Shown here: positions 1 to 15,103 of the stretch, piece by piece | Numbering within the stretch: position 1 is the first letter of the stretch | How the letters are laid out: every line of letters begins with the position of its first letter | DNA from: Camellia lanceoleosa | Taxonomy: Eukaryota > Streptophyta > Magnoliopsida > Ericales > Theaceae | Reading direction: 5' to 3' | NCBI GenBank assembly: GCA_025200525.1 | Contig: CM045758.1 | Coordinates: 165,938,261 to 166,002,260 of the forward strand | DNA: 64,000 nt | Notes under the pieces: model-generated | The model's database searches: none | The model's input: only the letters and a program-made list of their open reading frames with translations | Told to the model about the DNA's origin: nothing | Position numbers and translations under genes: made by a program

Positions 1-573
1 CTGATTTTCAGCTTCTGCTGTGGACATATTAATTCACGGTTATACTCTAAGATTTTTTTTTACTTTTTATTTTTTTAAAAATAGAAAAATGCCCAAATGG
101 ACTATAGAATATTATTATTATTATTATTTATAAGAAAGTAGACAAATAGTGAATAATAAAAAATAAAAATTAATTGAAAAAACTACTTCACAGTTTATTT
201 AACAAGCACTATTCAGCAACTTAAATCTATAATCCAACTGCTACACCAAACAGATTAACAACTTCTGATTAAATTCATAATCTATAATCTATTAAGCTAT
301 AATCTATAATCTGTTTTAACAGCTACACCAAACAAGGCCTTTGTCGACTAAACATTTAGTAGCCAAAGATGGGGACTTTCGGCGACTAAATTTTTAGTAG
401 TCAAAAAAGAATTATTTGCCGACTAAAATTTTAATAGCTAAAAACGTGGGATTTTAGGCGACTAAAAGTTACTTTTGTGACCAAATAATTTAGTCGCCAA
501 AACCATTCAGCGACTAAAAATTAACTTTTGGCGATTAAAAATTTACTCGCCAAAAGTGAAAATTCTTGTAGTG
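1..573. mobile_element. CACTA-like non-autonomous element, right end
   Basis: The stretch from about 330 to 573 is built of short repeats of the form GCGACTAAA/TTTAGTCGCC in both orientations and ends with TTCTTGTAGTG at 563-573. That is the reverse complement of CACTACAAGAA, the classical En/Spm (CACTA) terminus. The left terminus is not visible, so the element starts outside the window or is truncated. Around 230-340 two copies of a GCTACACCAAAC motif in the same orientation suggest the edge of a second small transposon. No coding potential was seen. Confidence 0.55.
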
Positions 574-807
574 AAAAGGCATGCATGTGTTGTTACAGAA
601 GTATGGAAGGACTAACTTGTTAAAAAAAATTCTGAAGTATGGGTAAGAAGTGACATTTTAGAGAGTAAGGATGATGCTGGTGTTATTTCAGAAGTATCCA
701 AGGGGTGTTAAAGTAATTTATCCTTAAGAAAATTGTTCAATTTGAATATTGACATACTAGTAAAGATTTCATTCCAAGATCCATTGTTTGAAAGATATAA
801 TTAATTT

Positions 808-2000
808 GGTCGAAACTTAAGCAGGTTACTGTTGGACTACCTGATGTAAGAGGAAGAGGAGAAATATTAAAAGTACATAGCAGGAACAAGAAGCTAGACA
901 AGGATGTTTCTTTCAATGTCATTGCCCTACGAACGCCAGGGTTCAGTGGTGCTGATCTAGCGAACCTTATGAATGAAGCAACCATTCTTGCTGGTCGGAG
1001 AGGCAAAGATAAGATTACATCAAAAGAGATTGATGACTCAATTGATCGGATAGTGGCAAGAATGGAAGGAACCAAGATGACAGACGGGAATAGTAAGATT
1101 TTAGTGGTGTATCATGAAATTGGGCACGCCATTTGTGCGTAAGTTCATCTTACACTTGTTTTTTCTATTGCTTCATTTTTTGAGCTTGAAAATGACAAGA
1201 AAAGGACAACTAGTTTCAAGGGAATGCCTTATGCTAACCGCAAGCCTTATTGGTGGGCCAAACCGCCCTGAAGATCAACATTGTGATCTGATATGTTTTG
1301 CATACTCGGCTCTAACTGCAGAACATTGACTCCGGGCCATGACTTGGTACAAAAAGTCACCTTGATTCCTAGAGACCAAGCCCATGGGCTCACATGGTTC
1401 ATGCCCGGTGAGGATCCATCTCTAATCTCCAAGCAACAACTGTTTGCTAGAATAGTTAGAGGTTTGGGAGGTCGGGCAGCAGAAGAAGTAGTTTTTGGTG
1501 AATCGGAAATCACTACCGGTGCAGTAGGAGACTTGCAACAGATCACTCAGAGAGCATGACAGGTATAGTTTTTATGAACATAATCAAAAAACTGTAAACA
1601 TAAACTTTGTCAAATGGGTCCTTCGAGTTTCACTTATGTTTTTTTTCTTTTTTTGCAGATGGTAACTACGTTTAGAATGTCTGAGATTGGACCGTGGGCA
1701 TTAACCGATCCAGCAATACAAAGTAGTTATGTGGTACTGAGGATGCTAGCAAGAAACTTAATGTCAGAAAAACTTGCAGAAGACCTTAACACATCAGTAC
1801 GCAATATTATTGACAGTGCGAACGAAATTGCTAAGACTCATGTAAGGAACAATAGAGAGGCGATGGATAAGCTAGTGGATGTGCTATTAGAGAAGGAAAC
1901 CCTCATCGGGAATGAATTTAGAGCAATTCTCTTGGAATTTACTGATATCCCTTCTGAAAATATGAACAAAAAACCAATCCGAGAGCTGATTGAAGCCTAA
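808..2000 (+). pseudogene. FTSH6: FtsH metalloprotease (FTSH6-like), 3' part, with nonsense mutation
   Basis: This is the C-terminal half of a thylakoid ATP-dependent zinc metalloprotease of the FTSH2/6/8 group, which degrades damaged or light-harvesting proteins in plastids. Visible exons are about 822-1138, 1322-1562 and 1659-2000, with GT/AG borders and matching phases. Exon 1 holds the end of the AAA module (TPGFSGADLANLMNEA) and the zinc-binding HEIGH motif at its end. Exon 2 continues the protease domain ([24 protein letters not shown]). Exon 3 runs to TAA at 1998-2000. The sequence looks closest to FTSH6. Defects: TGA at 1557-1559 replaces an arginine codon just before the exon 2 donor, and the segment at 808-824 looks like the family's GRFDRQ stretch with one base missing. 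No Walker A or B motif lies upstream; the gene is cut off by the CACTA-like insertion or continues left of the window. A readable but dead copy is the best call. Confidence 0.85.
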
Positions 2001-2382
2001 CACAACCTTTTGAGTGTACAACGGTGAGAAAAATGCGCCACCAATACAATATATGTATATAGTATCCTAGCATAGTATAAATGGAAAACTTGTCCAACAT
2101 AGAAACTTGTACCAAACATAGATTATAGAAAGTATTTTACAACCGACATTCAGATTCATGTAGTACTTCATTACATTACGAGGACTTCTAGATCTCCTTC
2201 ACATGTTTGATCTCATTTCCAGTGGTTTGTGGTAATGAAATCTACTTGTCTATCATTAATAGATACATATTATGCATGTAAACAGACACACAGCTAGATT
2301 AAAAAAGGGGAGAGGTAAGAAAGAAGTGGAAACAAAGAAGATGCTGAAAACATGAAACGGGAAGCTATATATAATTGTTGAA
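2001..2382. other. Space between convergent gene ends
   Basis: The FTSH6-like and YSL-like genes end facing each other about 380 bp apart. The sequence is AT-rich with TATATA runs and no ORF; it probably contains both 3' untranslated regions. No clear poly(A) signal could be assigned. Confidence 0.5.
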
Positions 2383-4541
2383 CTAGTTGTTTAAGAAACT
2401 ATCGACCTTTGCATTGGCTGTCCTCGACAGAAACTTCATGCAGATGGGCGGATTTACACCTGCCAACGCCAATATTGAACTGGGCAGAGTCCATATCCCA
2501 TCCCCGCAAATCAAACCAGAAGCCACAGCAGGTCCAAATGCATCGGCCTTTTTCTTGTTTATCTTTTGCCAAACAAATAGTATGAAGCTTCCAACACACA
2601 TATCGATAGCAAAGTATGATCCAATATAGAAGGGTATTGCCATTGCCATGGGGATAGGGATAAACTTTGCTCTCTGCTTTCCTGCAACGTCTCTAATGGC
2701 GTTGATAACGACAGCTATAATAAAGAACACATAGCAAAGGGTGAGGCAGTTCTTTGGCAAAGTGAGAACCCTTCAACCCCAAGATTGCCATGTTTGAAAA
2801 ACAAGAGCATAAGGGCGGTATTGTGTTCCCGTGATTCCAAGATCATGGAAAGCCTTGTAGAAGAGCCAAAACACACAAGGCGAAATGACACAACCCATTC
2901 TTTGTTCCAATGACTTGGCTCACGAACATGGACCGTGGTGAAGCTAGGGTCAAGTAACCTGTTTTGAAGTCCTGCATTAGGTCAGAGGCAGTTGAGACGA
3001 TGTTCATCATGACCCCACAAGCTGCTAATCCGGCTAGGACACCACCGTGGGATGCTCCTGCCCATGCCCCGATTGTGAAGATTGCTAGTTTTCCATATGT
3101 GGATGCCAAGGACCAGTCAGTGAGCCCACAACCATAAGCATTGCAAAAGGCCATTGTTGGTGCGAAGACATAAATAACCACGATGTAGTACCATTTGAGT
3201 TGGTGGAAGATGTGTGGAAGCACTGCAGTGGAGATAATAGCAATGCCAACATACCCAACAACTGCAAAACATGCTGGGATTTCGTCTTTGAGAAAGAGTT
3301 GGGTTCGACGTTGATCATCATAGGACACGATGGGTTTTTAGGGGAGTATGACGCCAGCAACTGGGAGGACACTACCTTGGTCTTTAACACAGAATTGGCG
3401 ATACAAACCGAATAGAGTAATACCAAGGACTTTGATAAAGTTGTAGAGGCCGTCACCAAGTATCATGGCTATTCCTATAAAGATCTATAGCAAATCAAGG
3501 ATAAAAATTAAAAGGATTAATTTAAAAACACAGGTTTAATTAACTCAGTCTGGATTTAGAAAAAGGAAAGGTAGTGACCTACCCTATAACCTTGCAGGCC
3601 ATGAAGGCTTGATTGGCTAAGGTCTGCAGGGTGCCACCAATGGCCCCTTTGGTTATATATAAGTGGCCACATTATACCCCATGAAAGAATTGCTCCAAGT
3701 AGCAAAGATACGTTGATTAAGTGTGGACAGATCATCCCAACGCCGACATAAGTTGCAGAGAAATCAAAGTAAAACCTAGGTTTTCAACAAAAAAAAAAAA
3801 ACCAAAGATCAATGCTTTGAATGTGAATGAAGAAGTAAATTAATTTTGTATTGTATCATTATAATCAAAGCTGTACCTATTTTCAAAGGCTTTGAGACCA
3901 AATGTAGGGAAGCTTGAAAATCCACAATAATCCCCTGCAGTGAAGAACCATTGGAAGAAGCCCCACAAGAAGCTGAAAGAGAAGAACTTTCCCAGAGCTC
4001 TGACTTGTTTCCTAGAATGAAAATTGACGATGAGAAGATGCAACGAGAGAATCAAATTCAACTTGCTTTGATCAATTTTGTTCATTTCTTAAGACTGAAT
4101 GATGAAGTAAATTTGATGAAGGACTTACTTTGCTAGCTTGGCACCTTGAGGAGTGTGGAAGCTGTTGATAAGGTAAGCAGTTGCAGTCCCACTTGGATAA
4201 ATCAGTTTGAAGTCTAAGATCATTATCTGAAACAGATTGCATATGTGAGTTCTACAAGAAAGGTGACAAAGAAAACATGGAGATTTGCTTCCATTGCCCA
4301 TGCTTGTTTGGTAGAAGAGAGGTCCCTACTAGTCGGCATGAGATTGTCTGTCCCTAAACTGTCTGTCTCCATCTCTAATTAATGCACTCACAGTCGTGTA
4401 ATTGTATCTTGAGATTCCAGTATTTTGAAAATGTAGTAGAGATGAAGGAACGTAAATTTTAAGGACAAAAAGATCTTGACCCTACTAGCAATGGTTTATA
4501 AACACAACTTTTTGTTTTCCACCTAGTCCAAAATTTTGATA

Positions 4542-4853
4542 GGGTAAATTATGTTGATTACCTGCAAGGTTTGAAAAAACCATATAATATGTCTCATAAA
4601 TCTTAATTACACTTACTTCTTTTTAGTAAGGTTAAAGCAAACAGAATTAATGCAAGTAATAGATTGAGGAAAAATCAACGGTAAAAATGCATCAATTTAA
4701 AAGAGATGATAATAATATTTTCATCCACACGACTTAAGGAATGATGGATAGTGTTATATGAAATAAACATTGTGAAAACATAGGTAGTTATGTCAACTTT
4801 GTGAAGCTAGATGTATTTTTTACAACCTTGAGAAATATTAGTGTAATTGACCC
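4542..4853. mobile_element. Mutator-type MITE in YSL intron
   Basis: The element begins GGGTAAATTATGTTG and ends GTGTAATTGACCC, an imperfect inverted pair. It is flanked by near-identical 11-bp direct repeats (AAATTTTGATA at 4531-4541, ATATTTTGATA at 4854-4864). Length and duplication size fit a non-autonomous Mutator-like element. Confidence 0.6.
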
Positions 4854-5351
4854 ATATTTTGATATAACATGTTTAAAAGGCCAAAAAAAAAAATTCATAT
4901 ACACATCAAGATAATGAGTTTAGGAATGTACGCATGTACCTTTCGAAGAGGCACTACAGAAAAAAGTCCAAGAAAGCTAACAATAAAAAGAAATCCAATC
5001 ATCCAACCCACAGCTGGGTTCTTTATATTCTGTGCATCATCAGCTTCAGTTGACTGTTTGGCAATTTTTTCACTCATGCCAAAAAGGTAACTCCCAAAGC
5101 CTCCTGCTTGTTTCAAATTTCAAGAAAAAAAATATGTTAACAGTTTGATGTTGGAAGCTGATCCATGAACAAATACAGATATGGACACATATACAGTACT
5201 AATTAAACATGAAAAAATTATTCAATTTATAATTTAAACATTATCCTACACACAAAATGTTATTTTTGTCAATCATAAATCATTACATCACAAATGTCAA
5301 AAATATTTAAGTTAATAATGAAATGAATATATTATCCACCAAAAACACAAA

Positions 5352-5754
5352 GGCCTCGTTTGGGAAGTGACTATTTTAGTAGACTATTTGACTTTCTGAC
5401 TATTTTAGTAGGTTATTTTAGTTTTGTGTTTGGGAAGATGAGATGATTTTTTAGTTGAGTTGTTGTATTGAAAAATGTGTTGAAATGATGTTTGAAGTTA
5501 AAATGACAATTTTGTCCCTAAAATTATAATTTTGTAAATTGATGTGAAGGGGTAAATAAGTAATTTCTCACGTGACGTAGAAGTTTAACCTTTGACAGTG
5601 TAGGCCGGCCCTACACTGTCCGACAGCAAGGCTATTTTTTCTTCTTTTTTTTTTTTTTCTAAAAATCAATCAAAAGGTTGCTACAGTATTGCTTTTGGGC
5701 TAATTTCTAAAACCAGGTTATAATAACCCCAAAACGCGCTTCCCAAACAGCGCC
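5352..5754. mobile_element. MITE with GGCCTCGTTTGGGAAG-type ends
   Basis: The left end GGCCTCGTTTGGGAAG pairs with the right end CTTCCCAAACAGCGCC at 13 of 16 positions. No convincing target duplication was found, so the superfamily is open (hAT or PIF/Harbinger). Confidence 0.6.
5594..5620. repeat. 27-bp near-perfect palindrome with GGCCGGCC core
   Basis: GACAGTGTAGG and CCTACACTGTC face each other around a CCGGC core, giving a stem of 11 bp with almost no loop. It sits inside the MITE at 5352-5754. Confidence 0.7.
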
Positions 5755-6657
5755 AAAATAATCACAAGTTAAATGTGTTATAAAAAAGAAATGCAATCAA
5801 TTTACTTTGGTGTTCTAATCAATGATTTCAGTCCATTTTATAGTAATAAGACCCACGTTTCTTCCATGATTGAGTCAGGAATATTGAAGTATTTTTTATT
5901 TGAAAGCAATGCAATCAATTTACTTTGGTTTTAACTATTATTAAAACTAGAAACATTTACGCATAAATCTAAATTTATAAATTTATACTTCATTAACTAA
6001 TTTTAGACCTTCAAGTCCTATTAAATTTTTAATAATCGGAATCACCCTTCAAACAATGATTATTCATCATTTATGATTATCCATAAAAGAACATGATAAT
6101 TTAACATTTATTTTGATTTTCAAAATTTTAAAATATCAACTTTTAAATAGAAAAAACTAAAAAAAATTATGTGCAAAAAAAAATGTTTTTTTTTTTAAAA
6201 AATTGAATTATTTTTTTGTGCAAAACTGAAATTTTGTATCTATAAAAGAGTATGATCATAGAACATTAATGTGTAAATTTTTTTTAAAAAAAAATTTAAA
6301 AATAAAAAAACTAATAATGTTCTCAGTTTTAAAACTGAAAAAAATTGATCATATTATTAGTTTTATTCAATAAAAGCTATCACCATGGCCTATTTTGGCG
6401 ACTAAGAAAAAAATCATTTTATTGACTTATTTGAATTATAAGTTTGTTTTGAGAAGTAGATTAAAATTAATTTTTAATTTTAAAAAAAAATGTATAAAAA
6501 AATAAAGAAATAATGTAATCTAAAACAAGGTAAAAACAAAAAAAAGTAACTTTTAATTAAGTTTCCAAAACAGTCTATATTATTATTTTTATTTTTTTCA
6601 CATTTTTAAAAAAAATTAAAAAATTACCAAAATAGCCATGCATTTGTAGTCACACTA

Positions 6658-6748
6658 AAGATGGCAACGGCGACCAACTTGAATTGAATTCGTAGGCATG
6701 AAGAAGATGGCAAGAACGACCAACTTGAATTGAATTCATGGGCATGAA
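6658..6748. repeat. 46-bp tandem duplication, two copies
   Basis: A unit starting AAGATGGCAA and containing CCAACTTGAATTGAATTC occurs twice head to tail (6658-6703, 6704-about 6748) with a few substitutions. Confidence 0.7.
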
Positions 6749-6904
6749 TGATTAGACCACCGCCACCAACTGTCACTAATTTTTTTTCCATTAATTTATA
6801 GTTTATACGTGGTAAAATTATATTGGAGTATCGGTAATCTTGGGTTTCGCAATTGGGCCAGCCAGCAAATTATTAATATTTTATTTTTTTAAAGGGAGCA
6901 GTTT

Positions 6905-7260
6905 GCCTCCGTCTGAGATCGGATTGGACGGTTTTGTTTGATTTGTGAATTTATTACGAGTCTCGTTTTGATAATTTAAAACTCATCAAGTATTATATAT
7001 TTATAAAAAATCAAATCAAACGAATATCGATAGCTATCTCATCGGATCAATTTTTTTGCCAACCGTTAATTTGTTCACCATCCATTTTTTTATACAAAAC
7101 TGATTTGGTCACATAACTATTGATATCTGATTAATGTGATTTTTTATAGACATATAATACTCGACGAATTCTACACATTGACAGTTTAAATTATCAAAAC
7201 GAAATCTGTGTGAACCCCCACAGATCGAACAACACCGTCCAATCCGATCTCAGACTTGGC
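6905..7260. mobile_element. MITE with long inverted arms
   Basis: GTCTGAGATCGGATTGGACG near the left end reappears as its reverse complement near the right end. The pairing continues inward (for example CGTTTTGATAATTTAAA against its complement), so the arms are well over 60 bp. A paired purine/pyrimidine stretch just outside suggests the true ends may be near 6889 and 7272. Confidence 0.75.
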
Positions 7261-9075
7261 TTCCTTTTAAAAACCTTATTCTGTTACTTAATTTTTTTTT
7301 TCTTTATATAGTGAATCTCCATTATCACATATAGCCTTTGTTTGCGCTGTGGGTTGATTTTTCGACTTTTTAACTTTTTAATTTGTTTGGGTTAACATAA
7401 AAAAAGTACACCTTTTTTTATTTATATAAATATATTTATTTAGGTCACATCAATCAACATATATCAATATCTATCAATAACTCCACCATATTTTTCTAAC
7501 AACTTTCTCTACTTTTCTATATATTTTTTTTATAAAAAGTTAAAAAATATACTTATTTAGGACATCCCAAATAATTTCTTAGTCTGAGGCTAAAAAGCCT
7601 CGTTTGAAAAGAACTTTTTTACTTTTTTAATTTTTGTGAGATAAAAAATAAAAAAATTATTATCTGAATGTGATATTTTATCTTCTTAGACTAAAAAATA
7701 TATTTAATCTTTTTGTGGTTAAAATAGCCAAAATCTAACCCAAACCTTTATGCCAAACGAACCTATAAAAGGCTTTAAGAGCTAAACTTTTGTTTGTAAA
7801 AAATTTATTACAAAAAATATTAACAGATTAATTTTTATAATTACGGGTCTTTTGTAAAAGGTCATTTTCAAAATCAAAAAAATAACATTTTCGTGTCAAA
7901 AAAGTGTGTTTGGTTTGAGTTTTCTGGATTAAGTTTTTTGAAAATTGACTTTTTTAATTTTTGTGTTTTTTTTGTTTTTAGTAAATATTTTTTAAATTTT
8001 AAACATTTTTTTTACTTTTTTAGATGTACCTTACTTAGATGTATCTAAAAAGTAAAAAATTTGTGAAAAAATATTTTAAAAAATTAATAAATACATAAAA
8101 ATACAAAAAAATGTACTGAATTCTTGTATTTTTTTTTATATTTTTGGTATTTAGTGAATTTTTAAAAGATTTTTTTTACAATTTTTTTACTTTTTATGTG
8201 TATTTATGTTAAGTGTATCTAAAAAGTAAAAAAATTGCTTAAAATATTAAAAAATTCAGGTAAAATAAAAAAATACGAAAAATAATAGAGTAGAATTTTT
8301 TTAAAATTGTTTTGGAAAATTAGAAACCATGCAAGGTGATTATTTTTGGAGACGAAATGATAATAATTTATCATTAATATCAAATTTTATTATTAAAAAT
8401 ATAATAATGATACTTTGAAGAAATATTTGAATATTAAAAAGTAAAATCATTCCAATAATTTTATATATAAAATCTTGATTTGTTGTGATAAGTCATTAAA
8501 TTTATGGACCAAGTTTTAGATGCTTGTTATCAATGTACTAATCTAAGACATGAAAGAGTTTATTAAAGTTCCGTTTATTTCAATTAAAAATTTTGCGAAC
8601 CAAATGTATTTTACAATTATTTTTCTTCAATTTTCAATTATAATTTTTAAAAAATGATGACGTTAATAGCGTGAGTGGTGGGGGTGGGGAGGTGCAGATT
8701 CAATTCAATCAAATCCAATCTATTGACAAACTAAAAGGTAATATGGAGCGGAATTGATTTTTCTAGATTCGCTTTAAAAAATATATATATAAATTAATTT
8801 AAATATTCAGTTATAAAAAATAAAAAATAAAAAAAAAGAAGGTAAAAGAAAATATTAAGTGATTTAATAATATCTTTTTATTTTATTTTATTTGTTTAAA
8901 AAAATAAATAATTTATTTTAAAAAATATATTTACCATCTTAATCGATAATTTTAAAATTATTGGATTGATTTTTATTTTTATTTTTATATATGATATATA
9001 TATATATATATCTTAAGAACTCTGTAAATTTATTGATATAAACTTGAGATAAGCCCAACCAAACACAAACAAAAA

Positions 9076-9121
9076 CATCCAGGGACACGGAGAACAAGCA
9101 TCCAGGGACACGGAGAACAAG
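9076..9121. repeat. 23-bp perfect tandem duplication
   Basis: CATCCAGGGACACGGAGAAC followed by AAG occurs twice in direct succession (9076-9098 and 9099-9121). Confidence 0.85.
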
Positions 9122-10328
9122 CTGTCTTTTAGGATATTTTAATATAAGAGAGTTTGAGAAGTCTATAAGATCCATTCGAACTTGTTCGTTTGAAGGGTCA
9201 TTTATTATATATTATTTATGAAAAATAAAAAAAATTTATCTAATAATAGTAATTTTTTCATTTTATTATATTTATCTTTCAAAAAATAGATAATAAATAT
9301 ATTTTTAAAATAAATCATGCAAATATAATAAAATAAAATAAAATAAAATTACGATTATTAGAATGATGATAGATGATATATATTGAGAATCTTACAAATA
9401 AATTATTTAGATCATCAAAATAAGATTCCTCAGGCGCATCAAATTTTATCTCAAAACATAAGAGAAACTTGACTCATTTCAAAAGTTTAGATACAAGAAT
9501 AGATGACAAAATTGAAACATAAAAAATGTTTCTTTCTAAAAGTGAATTGCACCACACAAAAAAAAAAAAAATACATTAAATTTTGTTTATTTATGCAACT
9601 TTTGTGCAATCTTTCAAAAATGTATAATTTAAAAATTTTAAAGGGTGAAATGATAAAAGGGTGTCATTCATCGTTTTCACAACTTCAAAAAGTCAGTAAA
9701 ATTTTATAATTAAAAAAATCCAAAAAAAATTGAAGGAGTAAAGTGAAAGCATATGAGAAATAATAATAATAAGAATAATTACATACCGCTGAAGGCGATG
9801 CCGGAGGCGGCAACGACGCAGGTCTGGATGACGGTGTTCTCTTGGCGGGTGAATGGTTGGCGGAGGAGTCCGGACTTTTCGAGAAACTTGGTCCAGGTCT
9901 TGACGAAGAAGAAGCCTAAGAGCCCCGCCGACACGTTCAGAGAAGGTATAATACCAGTGGTGAGATTCAGCTTCATGACTATGAAGGTGAACATCACCGA
10001 CAAAAGCTCACCACGAACGCCCTAACCGTCAGCTGGCTCTTCCACGACGGCACTTCCTTGTTCTCGAATATTCTCTCTATCGACTCACTCTCCTCTTCCT
10101 CCTCCGCCGCATCTTCTCTCTCCTCCTTAATCATCTCTTTTTTGTCGTCGTGAGAGTAGTCTCCGTCGGTGGCGGTGCCATTCTCCTCGCCGTTTTCAGA
10201 TTTTCTGTTGTTGATGCTGTATCTCTCCATTCTAGGATTCTCCTCCGTGAATGGTGGTGCTGCTGAGTGTCCCAATTGTGTGGATCTGGGTGAGTGGGGG
10301 TGGGTTTGAAATTCCAAATGATTTCTCC

Positions 10329-10352
10329 CTCTCTCTCTCTCTCTCTCTCTCT
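10329..10352. repeat. (CT)n microsatellite in YSL 5' leader
   Basis: About twelve CT units lie roughly 100 bp upstream of the YSL start codon, reading (GA)n on the gene strand. GA-rich leaders are common in plant genes; a promoter role is possible but not shown. Confidence 0.8.
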
Positions 10353-10491
10353 GTCCCCCCCTCTCTCTGTCCTTTAATATCGTGAAATGGGGGTGTCGTT
10401 ATCGAATGTGGAGTGCTGCTGCCGATATACATACAGATGCAGAAATTGACATGGACACGGAATATACAATGAATGTTTATAATAAATATAA

Positions 10492-10826
10492 GGGTAAATT
10501 ATATTGATATCTTTTTAGTTTAGTTCAATTATATCTTATTAAATTTTTACTCTCTGTTTAATAGTTTTATTTTACAAATATCTGCTTATATAAGAAATAA
10601 TAATTTTTAATAGAAAAAAAAATTATATTAAAAAGAAAAGCAAAAGAAAGAAGAAAAAAAATAAATGAAGTAAAGCAAATCGAGAAAAGAGAGTCTATAA
10701 ATTTAATATTTTCATTCTGTCTAAATAATTACAATGACAGGAAATTAGTATATTTTTCTAAACGTTAGAAGGTCATATGTTTTAAATCCAAATTTCAAAG
10801 GTGCAAGTGCAAGTGTAATTTATACT
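10492..10826. mobile_element. Mutator-type MITE upstream of YSL
   Basis: The element starts GGGTAAATTATATTG and ends AAGTGTAATTTATACT. Perfect 9-bp direct repeats TAAATATAA flank it at 10483-10491 and 10827-10835, matching Mutator-like target duplications. The interior is AT-rich and non-coding. Confidence 0.75.
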
Positions 10827-11112
10827 TAAATATAATAATAATAACTCCTCTTCCATCTAAAAACGGACTAGACGTTGTTGCTGTTGTCGTTGTCACTGGG
10901 CCCGATTCCAAATTCGTTTCGGTAATTCAAACTATTTAATTTGTAAAGTTCTTAAAATATATCATTTTTACTTTATATTCTTTGCCAAGAGAGTCAGGGG
11001 GAAAATTAAGAGAATGAAATATTTTTTCCACGTATAATGGTGTTATAATATAACAAAATATACGATGGCATTTTTTAGATTAAGGGGTTGTTTGGGATGA
11101 CCTAAATACATC
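10827..11112. other. Intergenic DNA between YSL and the LTR nest
   Basis: No gene was recognised. A GGGTTGTTTGGGATG motif at about 11084-11100, just before the LTR breakpoint, looks like the end of another MITE. Confidence 0.4.
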
Positions 11113-13810
<2,698 letters not shown>

Positions 13811-14997
13811 TTAATTCTCTTCTCATATTTGTATAAAAATTGACACTTATGACTATATCATTATAAGTGAGATTATGGAAAAAAATTTGAGGTGTCAGAC
13901 ATTTTTTATTTGTAAATATCTTACATATTAAAAAAAAATTTAAAATATGTAGCTTTAGGATATGTGTTTATCAATTTTGTTTTATGGACATAAACAATTG
14001 ATGTTTCAAGTTAAAAATTAAAAAGTAAAAAAAAAACAAATAGATTGGATTTTTTAGAGATAAAAGAAGTCATCTAACTCTTCTATATACTATTTAAGAT
14101 GGACTATTTAATCACATAAAAAAATAGAAATTATATTTAGAAATTATCCCTATATATTATGTTATTATATACAACTATAGCTGTAACAAATTAATTATAA
14201 TATATATGAAAAGTTATATTAAACTTTCATTTTCAATTAATTGAATTATAATTAATAAACTAACAAATAGCAATAATGGTATAACGGGATAGAAAGAGGA
14301 TAAAAATAAATAATACAATGATATTTAAAAGTTTTAAATTTACATAATGTTATAGTAAAATCTTGAATTCTCAATAAATTTTTACATTTTCTATAAAATA
14401 AAATGACAATAAAAAATATTGATACCCATTTTTTTTATTTCAATTTTGTGGTCTTCATTGAAGAAAACAAAATCCAATTAAAATCCTTGGCACAAAACAA
14501 ACATAGATATTTCGATTGCAACCATAATTCTTCTCCGCCATACAAACCTGTAAACAAACACATAAAACTCACTAAAATCGAAACCGAACCAAAACCAAAC
14601 CAACAGCAAAAAAAGAAAATCATATATGGAAAAAATAAATAAATTAAAAAAAAAATAAATTTATGGAATGAGAAAATGTTACATCCAACAACTTAGAACT
14701 CACCTGACCCAATCCGTTAGCTCGTCCTCCAGTGCCCGCAAAGTCTAGGAGTTGGGATGACTAATCAGATTATTCTTTCAATAAGACTTAAAAATTGATT
14801 AATTTGTCTCATTAAGTAATTTAAAATTTTGATAGATACGCATAAAAATTTAGATAATTATATTACTAAATTATAATTCAAATTTAGATATTATGTGAGT
14901 TAGATATGTGATAGACATGTAGATTTTATTGATTCAAAGTATGATAGTGGGAGATATTTTCAAATTCGATTTGTTTAGATAAACTTTAAAGATTCTT
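13811..14997. other. AT-rich DNA between two LTR pieces
   Basis: No conserved coding sequence was recognised. TGTTACATCC at about 14679-14688 could be another LTR start, but no matching end was found. Confidence 0.4.
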
Positions 14998-15086
14998 TTA
15001 GTAGACCACACCATCTTTTCTCTACCATTTCTTTATTTTATTTTTTTTTTTTCATTTTTTTTTTTTTTTTTTTTTTGCTCTTTACA
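14998..15086 (-). repeat. 3' LTR remnant of the chromovirus
   Basis: This short piece (AGTAGACCACACCATC, CTCTACCATTTCTTTATTTT, poly(T), GCTCTTTACA) matches 22040-22137, the first part of the 5' LTR in element sense. It ends TGTAAAGAGC on the minus strand next to the PPT. The homology stops at about 14998. Confidence 0.7.
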
Positions 15087-15103
15087 ACCTACCCTCCTTG
15101 AAG
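15087..15103 (-). other. Polypurine tract of the chromovirus
   Basis: On the minus strand CTTCAAGGAGGGTAGGT runs directly into the LTR start TGTAAAGAG. This purine-rich stretch is in the position of the plus-strand primer. The preceding sequence (CGAGAACGAAATTTC) resembles the end of chromoviral polyproteins. Confidence 0.65.

Larger units (their letters stand above)
5103..9787 (-). other. YSL intron 1, transposon-filled
   Basis: The first intron lies between the donor at 9786-9785 and the acceptor at 5105-5104. It holds the MITEs listed separately, short tandem duplications and otherwise AT-rich sequence with long poly(A)/poly(T) tracts. Segments near 7340-7585 and 7590-7765 carry GCCTCGTTTG- and CCAAACGA-like ends and may be further decayed MITEs. 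No coding exon was recognised inside. Confidence 0.6.
2383..10230 (-). pseudogene. YSL: Yellow stripe-like (OPT family) metal-nicotianamine transporter, broken
   Basis: YSL proteins are multi-pass membrane symporters of the oligopeptide transporter family that carry metal-nicotianamine complexes. Six exons on the minus strand fit with GT/AG borders: 10230-9787 (start ATG 10230-10228, acidic N-terminus, [15 protein letters not shown]), 5103-4940 ([12 protein letters not shown]), 4226-4129 ([20 protein letters not shown]), 4011-3877 ([14 protein letters not shown]), 3775-3583 ([18 protein letters not shown]) and 3484-2383 ([15 protein letters not shown] to [15 protein letters not shown]). It resembles the YSL5-8 branch. 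Defects: an apparent 4-base loss in exon 1 near 10000-10006, an in-frame TAA at 3338-3340, a +1 shift near 2899-2903, and further shifts at about 2765-2790. Each stretch between defects is very well conserved, so inactivation looks recent. Sequencing or assembly errors are the alternative, but four or more independent lesions make that less likely. Confidence 0.9.

Noticed and set aside
14403..14642. Overlapping ORFs on both strands
   Set aside because: AT-rich low-information peptides with no similarity I can recognise.
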